64,000 bases of DNA from Candidatus Gastranaerophilales bacterium (GCA_944324425.1 CALUWE010000002.1:140630-204629); one strand, 5' to 3'; shown: positions 36,716-47,212, numbered from the stretch's first letter. The notes: generated by a model from the sequence alone, not told the origin. Made by a program: numbers and translations.

Positions 36716-37636
36716 TTATATATTTCCCGTACTTGAATTTTTGTCGTTATCCAAATTTTTAATATCTATATTTTCATCATTTTCCGCATAATTTAAAATA
36801 TTTCTTGATTGGTCAATTTCAATGTTTACTTCCTGATCAATCATTTCAATTTCATCTTTTGAATATTGTTTAATTTTGCCGTCTTCCAATTTGGCAGATA
36901 CTTTTTGCGTTAAAAAGCAAATGGAAGCAACTTTTGCAACACCATCGGGCGTCATGATGCCTGACCCGACAGGCGGAAGCATCCTTGCAACTTCAATATA
37001 GTTTGAATATTCATAATTTAAGCAGCATAAAAGCCTGCCGCAAGCGCCTGTAATTTTGCCGGGAGTCAGCGGAATATTTTGATCTTTAGCCAATTTGGTT
37101 GAAACAAAATCAAAGTTTTTCAAAAAGCTGCAGCAGCAATAATTTTGCCCGCAAACGCCTTGCCCTTGCAAAAGTGCGGTTTCATCACGGACGCCAATAT
37201 GCCTTAAATCTATTCGAACTCTTTTAAATTCTTGAGTTAAATCTTTTAAAAGTTCCCTAAAATCAACCCTTTCAGGCGCTGTATAATAAAATGTAATTTT
37301 TTTTCTGTCAAATGTATAGCTTGCTTTTGTTAAATTCATAACAAGATGCCTGTTTTTTGCAAGCTCTCTGCATTTTAAAAGGGCTTTAACTTCAAGCTCT
37401 TTTTGTTCATTGTAAACTTTCATATCCTCATCCGTCATAATTCGAACAACAGATAAAGCTTCCGGTTTAAATTTTTGCCATTGTTTTGCAATTAAATCGT
37501 TAACAACAATAACTTTATGAACTTCTTCACCCTTTTCGGTTCTGATAATAACTAATTGTCCGTCTTTTAAATTAACGTCATCAGATACCTTTAAGGGATG
37601 AAAAGCATTTTTAATTAATCTTACTGCAAACTTCAT
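36716..37636 (-). CDS. ricT: PSP1-domain protein, RicT/YaaT-like
   Basis: 306-aa protein of the YaaT/RicT family, which in Bacillus joins the Y-complex that binds iron-sulfur clusters and guides RNase Y-dependent RNA processing. PSP1 domain with characteristic Cys-rich cores CGQNYCCCSFLKNF and ACGRLLCCLNYE. I chose 37636 rather than the ATG at 37705 because homologues begin MKFAVRLIKN-like and because a TATAAT stands 7 nt before it. Acidic tail (NDENIDIKN). Its role outside spore formers is not established. Confidence 0.88.
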   Translation of the reverse strand: MKFAVRLIKNAFHPLKVSDDVNLKDGQLVIIRTEKGEEVHKVIVVNDLIAKQWQKFKPEALSVVRIMTDEDMKVYNEQKELEVKALLKCRELAKNRHLVMNLTKASYTFDRKKITFYYTAPERVDFRELLKDLTQEFKRVRIDLRHIGVRDETALLQGQGVCGQNYCCCSFLKNFDFVSTKLAKDQNIPLTPGKITGACGRLLCCLNYEYSNYIEVARMLPPVGSGIMTPDGVAKVASICFLTQKVSAKLEDGKIKQYSKDEIEMIDQEVNIEIDQSRNILNYAENDENIDIKNLDNDKNSSTGNI

Positions 37637-37643
37637 AAAAACG

Positions 37644-37674
37644 ATTATACAATAAAACTTTTTTATATTAAAAT
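37644..37674. promoter_or_regulatory. Divergent -10 elements between ricT and the SNF2 gene
   Basis: Minus-strand TATAAT (37649-37644), 7 nt before the ricT ATG, and plus-strand TAAAAT (37669-37674), 6 nt before the SNF2 ATG. Neither gene has a Shine-Dalgarno site; both are expected to be leaderless. Confidence 0.5.
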
Positions 37675-37680
37675 GTATAA

Positions 37681-40563
37681 ATGATGGAATTAAACAACTT
37701 AACATTTAAGAAAAACGACATTGAAAAATTATTGCTGAATTTGGATTCAAACCCATATTCACAAAAAAATAAAGACTTTAGATATACCCTATCTTTAATT
37801 TATGAACTTATTGAAGAAGAATTTTTTGAAACGTTTGACACCAAAAATAACGTTTTAAGAGCAACGGATATTATTTTTGAAAACGAAAATAATGAAGCAA
37901 AAATTTTTATAACACCCCCATATAATTTTGATTATTACTTAAAATCAAGGGGGTCATTATACAGATTAAAAACGGAATATAAAAATGACAAAATAGGCTA
38001 TAATATTCCATTAGATTTATTCTTTGAATATTTTACAGGGTTAAATGAAAGTTCTGAATTAACAGACGACCTTACAGAAAGTTTTAAATTTTATTTTTAT
38101 TTAACAAATTTTGTGAAAAAAACAGTCGAAAAATTAAATTTCATCCCGACCGTTCAATTTAGAAAAGAAACTTTTTCTATAATTTGGGAACCTTATTTTA
38201 AAAATAAAGATTATCTTACAAGCTATTCTGAAATTTTAAATAACGGCATTTTAGACAGAGAAACCACCAAAAAATTAATTGATAAATACCTAAACTATCT
38301 TATTTTTGCATTTTTAAACGTTAAACACTATAAATTTAAAGACTTAAAAGCCGCAATTTATTTTACCAAATACCTAAGCCACAAAAGAATGTTTAAAGGC
38401 CACGATTTAGCTTCAGACATTCAAATTTGGTTTGATGAAATGAGCCTTGGAACGTATGATATTGTTCCTGTATTTAACATTGAAAAACTTGACGGCGAAA
38501 AATTCTTATTAAGAATTAAGGCTAAAAACAAATTAACAGGCGAAATTATAGAACCTGATGACCTTTCGGATAACGATAAAACAATAATTGAAAAACAAAT
38601 AAATTGGGCAACAAAATATATTGAGGATTTAGAAGATATAACCTTAGAGCTTGATTTATCCGGCGTTTATAAATTAATTACAAAAATTACTTTCTATTTG
38701 GCGCAAGCGGGAATGGAAGTGAATTTGCCTGATGGAATGGATAATGTCATAATTCCAAGAGCTTCAATTAACGCTAAAGTTAAAGAAAAAAGATTAAATG
38801 AAATTGAAGAATTCTTTTCTCTTAGAAATGAATCAAGTGTTTCTTTGGATGAAATTATGGATTTTTCAATAGAAGTTGCTTTAGGAAATGAAAAAATTTC
38901 GGCTGAAGAATTTAGGGAACTTGCTAAAAATACAAACGGTTTAATTGAATATAAAGGCAAATTCATTTTAATTGATAAAGAAGAAACGGAAAAACTTTTA
39001 ACCCGTTTGAAAAAACCCAATTTTGTGATGAACAAAATGGAACTTTTGCACCATGCGCTATCCGGCAAAATTGATGAATATGATTTTGATTACGATGAAG
39101 CCTTTGCAAGAATTGTTTCCAATTTCACAAAAGTGGAAGATGTAACACTTCCAAAAGAATTAAAAGGAACTCTAAGACCGTATCAGGAAATTGGTTTCAG
39201 GTGGTTATACACAAACGTTGTTAAGGGTTTTGGCTGCTGTATAGCGGATGATATGGGGCTTGGTAAAACGGTTCAGGTTATAAGCTTAATTTTAAAATTA
39301 AAAGAAGAAAAGAAACTGAAAAAACCTGCTCTTGTTGTTTGCCCGACAACTTTACTTGGCAACTGGGAAAGAGAGTTAGAAAATTTTGCCCCAACATTAG
39401 ATGCTTTTATATACCACGGGTTAAACCGTGAATTTTCAATTGATCACGATGTTATTTTAACCACTTATGCAATTTTAAGAATAGACCTTGAAGAATTTAA
39501 AAAATATAATTGGGATATTTTAATCATAGATGAAGCCCAAAACATTAAAAATTCAACAACAAGTCAAACTCAAGCAGTAAAAGCAATTAAAGCGAATATG
39601 AAAGTTGCTATGACAGGTACCCCTGTTGAAAACAGGCTATCTGAGCTTTGGAGCATTTTTGACTTTATAAATAAAGGCTACCTTGGAACTATAACTGATT
39701 TTTCAAAAAATTATTCAATGCCTATTGAAAAATTCAAAGAAGCCCAAAGGGCGCAAAAATTAAAACAAGCAATATCCCCATTTATGTTAAGGCGCTTGAA
39801 AACAGATAAAACAATCATCTCAGACCTTCCTGAAAAAATTGTTTTGGATGAATACTGTTATTTAACAAAAATGCAAGCAGCCCTTTATGAAAGGGTTTTA
39901 ACTCAATCCATGGCAGAAATTCACTCTGCAGGTCAGGGAATAAACAGGCGTGGTGCCATTTTTAAACTAATTACAAACTTAAAACAGGTTTGTAACCACC
40001 CTTATCACTATTTAAAGCATGGCGATATGAGCCAAGGGGCTTCAGGTAAAACGGAAAAATTAATGTCGATTTTACATAATATTGTAGATAACAATGAAAA
40101 AGCCCTTGTTTTCACCCAATATAAAGAAATGGGCAGCATTTTAGAAAAAATAACAAAAGAAGAATTTGATTTTGACCCTCTCTTTTTCCATGGCTCTTTA
40201 AACGTTAAACAAAGAGAAGAAATGATAAAAGAATTTTCTGAAGACGATAAGAAAAAAATTATGATATTGAGTTTAAAGGCAGGGGGTTTGGGGTTGAACT
40301 TAACAAGTGCATCAAATGTCATTCACTATGACCTTTGGTGGAATCCTGCCGTGGAAGATCAGGCAACAGACAGAACTTATCGTATCGGGCAAGATAAAAA
40401 CGTTATGGTGCATAGGTTTATTACCTTATCTACCTTTGAAGAAAAAATTGATAAAATTATAAAAGATAAAAGAGAATTGGCAGATTCCGCCGTATTTATA
40501 GGCGAAAAAATAATCACCGAATTATCAGATGATGAAATTTATGAAATATTCTCACTTTGCTAA
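37681..40563 (+). CDS. SNF2-family helicase (Swi2/Snf2, HepA-like)
   Basis: 960-aa ATP-dependent DNA translocase. An N-terminal region of about 480 residues of unknown fold, then the bipartite helicase: Walker A DDMGLGKT (about 522), DEAQ box (about 616), TGTPVENRLSEL, and the C-terminal lobe with HGSLNVKQREEM, GGLGLNLTSASNV and DQATDRTYRIGQ. It may remodel nucleoid proteins or RNA polymerase (RapA/HepA analogues). Start ATGATG at 37681. Its stop overlaps that of the convergent TPR gene (shared CTAA). Confidence 0.93.
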   Translation: MMELNNLTFKKNDIEKLLLNLDSNPYSQKNKDFRYTLSLIYELIEEEFFETFDTKNNVLRATDIIFENENNEAKIFITPPYNFDYYLKSRGSLYRLKTEYKNDKIGYNIPLDLFFEYFTGLNESSELTDDLTESFKFYFYLTNFVKKTVEKLNFIPTVQFRKETFSIIWEPYFKNKDYLTSYSEILNNGILDRETTKKLIDKYLNYLIFAFLNVKHYKFKDLKAAIYFTKYLSHKRMFKGHDLASDIQIWFDEMSLGTYDIVPVFNIEKLDGEKFLLRIKAKNKLTGEIIEPDDLSDNDKTIIEKQINWATKYIEDLEDITLELDLSGVYKLITKITFYLAQAGMEVNLPDGMDNVIIPRASINAKVKEKRLNEIEEFFSLRNESSVSLDEIMDFSIEVALGNEKISAEEFRELAKNTNGLIEYKGKFILIDKEETEKLLTRLKKPNFVMNKMELLHHALSGKIDEYDFDYDEAFARIVSNFTKVEDVTLPKELKGTLRPYQEIGFRWLYTNVVKGFGCCIADDMGLGKTVQVISLILKLKEEKKLKKPALVVCPTTLLGNWERELENFAPTLDAFIYHGLNREFSIDHDVILTTYAILRIDLEEFKKYNWDILIIDEAQNIKNSTTSQTQAVKAIKANMKVAMTGTPVENRLSELWSIFDFINKGYLGTITDFSKNYSMPIEKFKEAQRAQKLKQAISPFMLRRLKTDKTIISDLPEKIVLDEYCYLTKMQAALYERVLTQSMAEIHSAGQGINRRGAIFKLITNLKQVCNHPYHYLKHGDMSQGASGKTEKLMSILHNIVDNNEKALVFTQYKEMGSILEKITKEEFDFDPLFFHGSLNVKQREEMIKEFSEDDKKKIMILSLKAGGLGLNLTSASNVIHYDLWWNPAVEDQATDRTYRIGQDKNVMVHRFITLSTFEEKIDKIIKDKRELADSAVFIGEKIITELSDDEIYEIFSLC

Positions 40564-42134
40564 ATTAATTCATTTTGCAATTTGTTCATAAGTTCAATTG
40601 CAGGCTTATATTCAGGGTTTAAGTTCAGCGCTTTTTTAACTTCAAAAAATGCATCTTTTTTGTTGTTTTTTTGGTTTAGGGAAAGTGCAGAATAATAATA
40701 ATATTCAGGATTTTTAACATCTAAAAAAGAAAGCATAAAAATAAGTGTGTCTAAATTTTGAAAGTTGTTATTTTTAAAACTGTCTGCAAGTAAAATATCC
40801 CAAGTATCAACATTTAACATATTAATGCTCAAAGATTTTGCGGTATATCTTTTTTTGCTTCTTTCATTATTGCTGTATAAATTATTCGCAATTATATAAT
40901 ATTCATTAAATGCAACCTTATCTGCTTCCGATTTTTCTTTTTCCAATTTTTCAATTTTCTTTTCATCCGCATTCATCTCTTTTAGAGCTATATAAGCTTT
41001 TATAATTGCTTCATTTTTATATTCGGTTTTAAACAGTTTTTTGTAACCGTTATATGCCTCTTCATATTGTTTATTTTTAAAATTAAAATCAGCAATACCC
41101 ATTAGTGTTAAATCAAATTTTTTGTCTAACTTATAGCTGGATAAAAAGTCGTCATAAGCTTGATCATATTCCCCTAATGCCAAATGCGCCATAGCTTGCA
41201 GAGTTAAAATTTTAGGGTTGTTTTTATTAAAATTAATTATATTTGTTGTTTCTTTTAAAGTTTTATAATAGTTGCCTGATAAATAATAGCAATAAATTTG
41301 GTAGAATTTTTTATCGGAATCATCCTTGGCTAAATTCATATTAATTTGTTGCTTTAAAATATTAAAATCGTTTGCAAAATAAATTGAAATTAAATTATTT
41401 TCTTTTAAATTTTCAATATATTTTTGAGCCTCTTTATACTGTTTCAGCTGACACAAGGTTTTTGCCTTAAAATAAAGGTATTGTCCGCATTTTGGATTCT
41501 TATCAAGCGCTTTATTTACATAAATCAAAGCCTGATTATATTGTCTGCATTGAAACATTGCCTGCGCCATCATAAAATTGGCATAGTCTGAATTTTCCAT
41601 CAAAATTGTTTTTTTAATCAAATTAAAAGCAACTTCTTCGGGGGAATTATTGTAATAAATTGAACTATAAGCTTTTACAAGGAAATTTTCTTCTTCTTTA
41701 GATAAAGTATATGAGGGCTTATAAGCTTCTTTTAATTGTTCAATTTGAAGATTCATTTTATTTTTGCCCGAAATTTTTGAAACCGCAGCGTCTCCAAGGC
41801 TGAAAAAGCCGTATTCATACAGTTTTTTAGACAACATTAAAAGGGAAATATTTTTATCCAGTGAATTAATAGTATTATTAAATTCATTATATGCAACAAC
41901 AACATTTCCGTTGGTTAAATTTTGAACCGCATAAAGATAATTTTCTTTTGAATCGTTTCTTATATCGGAAACAAAATCGGAATTATTTTGATAATTTATA
42001 ATATTTTCAATAATTCCTGCCAAATTAAAAGAATCTTCAACAGCATATGACGGTGCATTGATTTGCAACGTAAAAACAAATAATAAAAAAAGCAGTATTC
42101 TTTTTTTCATTGTTTTTGCCTTATTTTTATTCAT
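40560..42134 (-). CDS. Secreted tetratricopeptide-repeat protein
   Basis: 524-aa protein with a signal peptide (MKKRILLFLLFVFTLQ... cut about residue 32) and at least six TPR-like helix pairs (for example NPKCGQYLYFKAKTLCQLKQYKEA, LGEYDQAYDDFLSSYKLDKKF, NPEYYYYSALSLNQKNN). Likely a periplasmic scaffold. Two starts are possible: 42134, or an internal ATG at 42110 preceded by AAGG, which trims 8 residues off the n-region. First in a minus cluster separated from the GAF-HD-GYP gene by 13 nt. Partner unknown. Confidence 0.75.
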   Translation of the reverse strand: MNKNKAKTMKKRILLFLLFVFTLQINAPSYAVEDSFNLAGIIENIINYQNNSDFVSDIRNDSKENYLYAVQNLTNGNVVVAYNEFNNTINSLDKNISLLMLSKKLYEYGFFSLGDAAVSKISGKNKMNLQIEQLKEAYKPSYTLSKEEENFLVKAYSSIYYNNSPEEVAFNLIKKTILMENSDYANFMMAQAMFQCRQYNQALIYVNKALDKNPKCGQYLYFKAKTLCQLKQYKEAQKYIENLKENNLISIYFANDFNILKQQINMNLAKDDSDKKFYQIYCYYLSGNYYKTLKETTNIINFNKNNPKILTLQAMAHLALGEYDQAYDDFLSSYKLDKKFDLTLMGIADFNFKNKQYEEAYNGYKKLFKTEYKNEAIIKAYIALKEMNADEKKIEKLEKEKSEADKVAFNEYYIIANNLYSNNERSKKRYTAKSLSINMLNVDTWDILLADSFKNNNFQNLDTLIFMLSFLDVKNPEYYYYSALSLNQKNNKKDAFFEVKKALNLNPEYKPAIELMNKLQNELI

Positions 42135-42147
42135 CTTCTATCTGCTG

Positions 42148-43959
42148 TTATACAAGATTATAATATTTATTGAAAATATTAACAAATCTTTCTTCTTCGG
42201 TTGTTAATTTTCTGCCTTCGGTGTTTTTGTAAAGTCCGTAAATGTCAGACATTTTATATTTTGAAAGAATAAAATTATCCGTTTCTTCAATTTCTTGATT
42301 GCCGATTATAACATCTATGATTTTATTTGTTTCTAACGATAAAAATACATCAACAACATTTTTGTCAAAGTGTTTGTTTTCACCCTCAATTAAAATGTCC
42401 AATGCTCTTACAATATCCATTTTTGAACGGTAGTGCCTTTTACTTGTAATAGCGTCAAAAACATCCGATACAGCTAAAATTCTGCCGCCTAAAGGAATTT
42501 CTTCGCCTTTTAAGCCCAAGAAATAGCCTGTGCCGTCCCATTTTTCATGGTGGCTTGATGCAATTTTTGCAACGTTTTTAAAATATTTTGAAACATAAAT
42601 TCTTGATAAAAGGTCATAGGTTATTTGAGCGTGCTTTTTAATTTCATCATATTCTTCTTTTGTAAGCGTGCCTTCTTTTTGTAATATATGGTCTTTTATG
42701 CCGATTTTTCCAATATCATGAAGAAGTGAAGCTTGTCTTATAATATCAAGTTCATCTTCATTCATCTGCATTTTTTCACAAATTAAAACAGCATATTTTG
42801 TAACCCTTTCGGAATGACCTGCGGTTATTTTGTCTCTGGCATCTATTGAAGCTGAAAGAGTATCTATAAAACTTGATAATAATTGTTTTTGCTCTTCAAT
42901 AAATTGTTTTTGCTTATTAAAAAGCGTGGCATTTTCTAATGCAATACCTGCAGATGAACCTATTGCAATTAAAAGGTCTTCATCTTTTTGGGTAAAATGC
43001 CCGCCTTTTTTATTTAAAACTTGAAATGCGCCTATAATTTCATGGCTCATATTTCTTATAGGCATACAAAGAATAGATTTTGTTTTATAACCTGTTTGAA
43101 GGTCTATTTCTTTATTAAACCTTTTATCGGAATAAACATCCGCAATATTTATGGTTTCGCCGGTTTGAACAACATACCCTGCAAGGCCCAATTTTGCATC
43201 AAACCTTATTTCTTTTAAATCCATACCAAGTGCCACTTTAGACCAAAGCTCGTTTTTTTCGGTATCTAAAAGAAAAACGGTGCACCTGTCTGCATTTAGG
43301 GCAAGGTTAATTTCTTTTGCAATAATTGTAAGCAAAGTATCAAGGTTTGTTTCAATTGCCATTGTTCTGCCCACTTTTAAAAGCGCAAGCAGAGGGTCAT
43401 TTTTGTGATCGGGAATAAAAGAAGGCGGTGCCAAGTGGATTATTCTTTTCTGTTTTGCCTTTTCTATTGCCGATTTTACAGTGTTTAATTTATTATCAAA
43501 TTCAAACTCACCGATTTTTATAAGTTGAGCATTTTTAATAAAATCAATTGCATCATCAAAGTTTTCTTCTTCAAATTCCATAAGTGCAAAAATAAACAAA
43601 TTAACTTTTTGCGCCAAATACATATTTGATGAAACCGCCAAATATTTTGCATCATTCAGCATCATATAGGCTCTGTAACTGTTTTTTTCTTCACATCTGT
43701 ATTTTAAATATGCATAAATGCTCATTGCAATTGAAACAAGTTCAAAATCTTTAATTGCAATGGCAAATTTTCTTACCTCGTCAATTTCTTTAAGGTAAGA
43801 TTTTTTAATTTTTTCAGGGAAATTAAATATAATATTTAAAAGACTATCCTTAATTTCTTCCTTATTTTGGGTTTTTTCAATAAAATTATTCAAATTCTCT
43901 TTTCCAAAAATTGCAGTAATTTTATTATACAATTTTTTTTCGAATTTTTCCACTTTCAA
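42148..43959 (-). CDS. GAF and HD-GYP domain c-di-GMP phosphodiesterase
   Basis: 603-aa regulator. Helical N-terminus (about 1-185), GAF domain (about 205-350), short coiled linker, HD-GYP domain (about 375-555) with HSERV, LLHDIGKIGI, HHEKWDGTGYF-GLKGEEIP and DVFDAITSKRHY. The canonical GYP is GYF here, a conservative departure; the metal-binding HD and HH residues are present, so c-di-GMP hydrolysis is likely. The start is a TTG at 43959 (or GTG at 43953) 35 nt inside mnmG, without a ribosome site, so translation may be coupled. Membrane segments absent. Confidence 0.88.
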   Translation of the reverse strand: MKVEKFEKKLYNKITAIFGKENLNNFIEKTQNKEEIKDSLLNIIFNFPEKIKKSYLKEIDEVRKFAIAIKDFELVSIAMSIYAYLKYRCEEKNSYRAYMMLNDAKYLAVSSNMYLAQKVNLFIFALMEFEEENFDDAIDFIKNAQLIKIGEFEFDNKLNTVKSAIEKAKQKRIIHLAPPSFIPDHKNDPLLALLKVGRTMAIETNLDTLLTIIAKEINLALNADRCTVFLLDTEKNELWSKVALGMDLKEIRFDAKLGLAGYVVQTGETINIADVYSDKRFNKEIDLQTGYKTKSILCMPIRNMSHEIIGAFQVLNKKGGHFTQKDEDLLIAIGSSAGIALENATLFNKQKQFIEEQKQLLSSFIDTLSASIDARDKITAGHSERVTKYAVLICEKMQMNEDELDIIRQASLLHDIGKIGIKDHILQKEGTLTKEEYDEIKKHAQITYDLLSRIYVSKYFKNVAKIASSHHEKWDGTGYFLGLKGEEIPLGGRILAVSDVFDAITSKRHYRSKMDIVRALDILIEGENKHFDKNVVDVFLSLETNKIIDVIIGNQEIEETDNFILSKYKMSDIYGLYKNTEGRKLTTEEERFVNIFNKYYNLV

Positions 43960-45829
43960 TTAAAACCATTAAAACTGAAATATCCGCAGGCTTTACCCCG
44001 CCTATTCTCGAGGCTTGAGCTAAGGTTTTCGGTTTAATTTTATTTAAAAGTTCTTTTGTTTCCGTTGAAATTTGTTTTATTTCCATAAAATCAATATCGT
44101 CGGGAATTTTTATTTTTTCAAGTTTATCTGATATATTAACCTGATTTTCTTGCCTTTCAATATAACCTTGATATTTTATTAAAATTTCAACCTGTTCTTC
44201 AATTTCTTTTTTTAAATAAATGTCATCAACTTCAAAATTGGGCTTATACCCTAATTCTTTAAGTAAAAAATAATCGGTATCGGGCCTTTTTATAATTTGA
44301 TAAGCACTTTGCCCAACATCAAATTTTTGCCCCGATTTATTCATTATTTCTTTATTTTCACTGTTTGCGGCAATTTTAAATGTTTTTAAGTTTTCAATTT
44401 CTTTTTCAATTGTTTCTTTTTTAAACCTAAACCTTTGAATATCTTCTTCTTTCACAAGCCCTAATTTGTAACCTTCTTCCATAAGCCTGAAATCAGCGTT
44501 ATCGCTTCTTAAAATAAGTCTGTATTCTGACCTTGATGTTAGCATTCTGTAAGGTTCGGGTAAATCTTTTGTAATTAAATCATCAATTAAAGTTCCGATA
44601 TAAGAACTTTTTCTCTCGGGTTCAAAAAATTCTTTATTTTGAATATAAAGTGAAGCATTTATGCCTGCTATAAGCCCTTGAGCGGCGGCTTCTTCATAGC
44701 CTGAAGTGCCATTAATCTGCCCTGCTAAAAATAAACCCTTAACTTTTTTTGTCATTAAAGAACGGGTTAATTCAACCGCAGGAACGGAATCATATTCAAC
44801 GGCATAAGCAGGTTTTATAACAGAAACATTTTCTAACCCCGGCAAAGACCTTAGCATTTTAAATTGAACATCAATGGGTAAACTTGTTGAAAAACCTTGA
44901 ACATAGGTTTCATAAGTTTTTTCGCCTTCAGGTTCAATAAAAATGTGGTGAGAAGGGTTATCTTTAAACCTTACAACCTTATCTTCAATAGACGGGCAAT
45001 ATCTTGGCCCTATTCCATGGATTAAGCCTGAATAAAGGGGTGATTTATCCAAATTATCCTTAATTATTTTGTGAGTTATATCGGTTGTTCTTGTTAAATA
45101 ACAAGGAACTTGGGGGCGAAAACATTTTTCTTTTCTAAATGAAAAGAAATTATAAGTGCCGTATTTATCAATACTGTCAGGCGGCTGAATTTGAAGTTTT
45201 GAATAATCAATTGTCCTTGAATCAACCCTTGCAGGTGTTCCTGTTTTAAGCCTTTTAATCGGAAACCCTGCTTTTATTAAGGCGTTACTTAAGCCGACAG
45301 CGGCACGTTCTGCCAGTCTTCCCGCAGGAAAACTTTTTAAACCTATAAAAATTTTGCCGTTCAGGCTTGTTCCCGTTGTTAAGATAACAGTAGGTGAAAA
45401 ATATTCAACGCCTAATTCATCAATAACACCTTTAATAACGTTATTTTCAATAATTAAATCTACAACTTGAGTTTGGATTATTTTTATATTTTCTTCGCTT
45501 TCAATAAATTCTCTCATTTTTAATTTATAGAGAATTTTATCAGATTGCGCCCTTAAGGCACGAACCGCAGGACCTTTAGATGAATTAAGCATTTTTAACT
45601 GCATATAAGTTTCATCTGTAATTCGGCCCATAATGCCGCCAAGTGCATCAATTTCTCGAACCAAATTAGATTTTGCAGGACCGCCGACAGCAGGGTTACA
45701 AGGCATAAGTGCTATATTTTCAATATTTAATGTCATAAGAGCAACTTTAATACCTAATTTTGAAGCGGCAATTGCCGCTTCAACACCTGCATGACCTGCA
45801 CCAACCACTATACAGTCAAATTTAAACAT
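43925..45829 (-). CDS. mnmG: tRNA uridine-34 modification enzyme MnmG (GidA)
   Basis: 634-aa FAD enzyme that, with MnmE, installs carboxymethylaminomethyl on U34 of several tRNAs. FAD dinucleotide motif VVGAGHAGVEAA at residues 6-17, MPCNPAVGGPAKSNLV, the NAD-binding region, and GYEEAAAQGLIAGINA near 375. Normal length. MnmE is not in the window. Confidence 0.96.
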   Translation of the reverse strand: MFKFDCIVVGAGHAGVEAAIAASKLGIKVALMTLNIENIALMPCNPAVGGPAKSNLVREIDALGGIMGRITDETYMQLKMLNSSKGPAVRALRAQSDKILYKLKMREFIESEENIKIIQTQVVDLIIENNVIKGVIDELGVEYFSPTVILTTGTSLNGKIFIGLKSFPAGRLAERAAVGLSNALIKAGFPIKRLKTGTPARVDSRTIDYSKLQIQPPDSIDKYGTYNFFSFRKEKCFRPQVPCYLTRTTDITHKIIKDNLDKSPLYSGLIHGIGPRYCPSIEDKVVRFKDNPSHHIFIEPEGEKTYETYVQGFSTSLPIDVQFKMLRSLPGLENVSVIKPAYAVEYDSVPAVELTRSLMTKKVKGLFLAGQINGTSGYEEAAAQGLIAGINASLYIQNKEFFEPERKSSYIGTLIDDLITKDLPEPYRMLTSRSEYRLILRSDNADFRLMEEGYKLGLVKEEDIQRFRFKKETIEKEIENLKTFKIAANSENKEIMNKSGQKFDVGQSAYQIIKRPDTDYFLLKELGYKPNFEVDDIYLKKEIEEQVEILIKYQGYIERQENQVNISDKLEKIKIPDDIDFMEIKQISTETKELLNKIKPKTLAQASRIGGVKPADISVLMVLIESGKIRKKIV

Positions 45830-45832
45830 TTT

Positions 45833-46285
45833 TTATCTTGCCGCCACAGGATTTTTAAGGATAGATAAAACTTCATTTGTACAGTTAACACCGCCTGCAA
45901 CTCTTGCATCTTTTTTTACAATCATATCAAGCTTTTTTTGAACTCTTACTTTTTCTGCAGCGGCAGCAACTTTTGCTTCCAATTCAGCTTCGTATCTTTG
46001 TTTTAGAGTAATAATTTCTTTTTGTTTAGCATTAACTTGCGCTATACCTTCTTTTCTGATTTTTTCTTTTTCTGCATTTGTTTTTGCAGCTTTAACCTGA
46101 GCGTCTTTTTGTTTTGCATAAGTTATAATAGCTGCATTTTTAGTTTTAAGGGTTTGCGTATATTTTTGAGCAAGAGGGTAATTTTTTGAAATATAACCGT
46201 AATCTACATAGCCGATTGCGGCAAATGCAGCGTTTGAAACAGTTAAAATTGAAATTACGGATAATAAAGACAATATTTTTTTCAT
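45833..46285 (-). CDS. OmpH/Skp-like periplasmic chaperone
   Basis: 150-aa protein with a signal peptide (cut after AFA, about residue 23) and a helical Lys/Ala/Glu-rich body with the long alpha-hairpin look of Skp/OmpH (KQKEIITLKQRYEAELEAKVAAAAEK). IGYVDYGYISKNYP matches the family start. Such chaperones escort outer-membrane proteins, consistent with a diderm envelope. AAAGGAG site. Sits 3 nt before mnmG. Confidence 0.8.
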   Translation of the reverse strand: MKKILSLLSVISILTVSNAAFAAIGYVDYGYISKNYPLAQKYTQTLKTKNAAIITYAKQKDAQVKAAKTNAEKEKIRKEGIAQVNAKQKEIITLKQRYEAELEAKVAAAAEKVRVQKKLDMIVKKDARVAGGVNCTNEVLSILKNPVAAR

Positions 46286-46297
46286 TTTTATCTCCTT

Positions 46298-47212
46298 TTA
46301 TATTTTTCTTGCACCTTTATCTTCAATAGTATATGTATGAATTATTGAATTAACATTTATATTGTTCCAATTGGTTTCAACTATTTCATTTATTTCATCA
46401 ATATTTTTACCGTTTGAAATAATTGCAATAGAAGGACCTGCACCTGCTAATGTGCAGCCTAAAACACCTTCTGTATGTTTAAGTCCTTCCATAATGGAAT
46501 TTAGGCCGGGAACTAATTTCATTCTGTAAGGCTGATGAAGTCTGTCTGTCATTGCAAGCTTCATTAAATCTTCATCTTGCGTATAAACAGCTTCCACAAA
46601 CATTGCAGATCTTCTTAAATTATAAATTGCATCTTTCATAGGGACATTATCAGGTAAAACAGAACGTGAAATATCCGTTGCAAGTTCAAAATCGGGAATA
46701 CACATTGTTATTTTCCAATTTTTTGGCCACGGAAGTTTTCTGTATGTAACAGAACCCGTATCTTCAACTTCCGCTATTGTCATTCCGCCAAAAAATGCAG
46801 GAGTTACATTATCGGGGTGGCCTTCAATTTCTGTTGCAATGGATAATAAAACGTCATTATCCGCGGGGTGTCCCAAAAGTTCATTTGCAGCAATTAAGCC
46901 GCCCACTATAACAGAAGCGCTTGAGCCCATTCCTCTTGCAACCGGAATGCCGGTTTTAATGTTTATTTTTAATTCAGCAGGGGTTTGACCTATATAATTG
47001 TATAAAAGTTCAATTGCTTTATATACAATATTATTTTTATCTCTCGGAATATTATCGGAATCATTATCCAAAATATTAATTTCAATGCCGGAGCCCGGCA
47101 TTATGGTTTCTTCCAATGTAATTGTATTATAAACAGGTAACGCCAACCCGAAACAATCAAAACCGCAACCAAGGTTTGCAACGGTAGCAGGGGTTTCAAC
47201 AGTAACTTTCAT
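46298..47212 (-). CDS. thrB: Homoserine kinase
   Basis: 304-aa GHMP kinase making O-phosphohomoserine for threonine biosynthesis. N-terminal TPATVANLGCGFDCFGLAL, ATP loop PVARGMGSSASVIVGG, and TLAGAGPSIAII. The ATG at 47212 is chosen because a GAGG site lies 6-7 nt before it, overlapping the dnaN stop region; the upstream ATG at 47245 would add 11 residues inside dnaN. Start 2 nt after dnaN. Confidence 0.94.
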   Translation of the reverse strand: MKVTVETPATVANLGCGFDCFGLALPVYNTITLEETIMPGSGIEINILDNDSDNIPRDKNNIVYKAIELLYNYIGQTPAELKINIKTGIPVARGMGSSASVIVGGLIAANELLGHPADNDVLLSIATEIEGHPDNVTPAFFGGMTIAEVEDTGSVTYRKLPWPKNWKITMCIPDFELATDISRSVLPDNVPMKDAIYNLRRSAMFVEAVYTQDEDLMKLAMTDRLHQPYRMKLVPGLNSIMEGLKHTEGVLGCTLAGAGPSIAIISNGKNIDEINEIVETNWNNINVNSIIHTYTIEDKGARKI

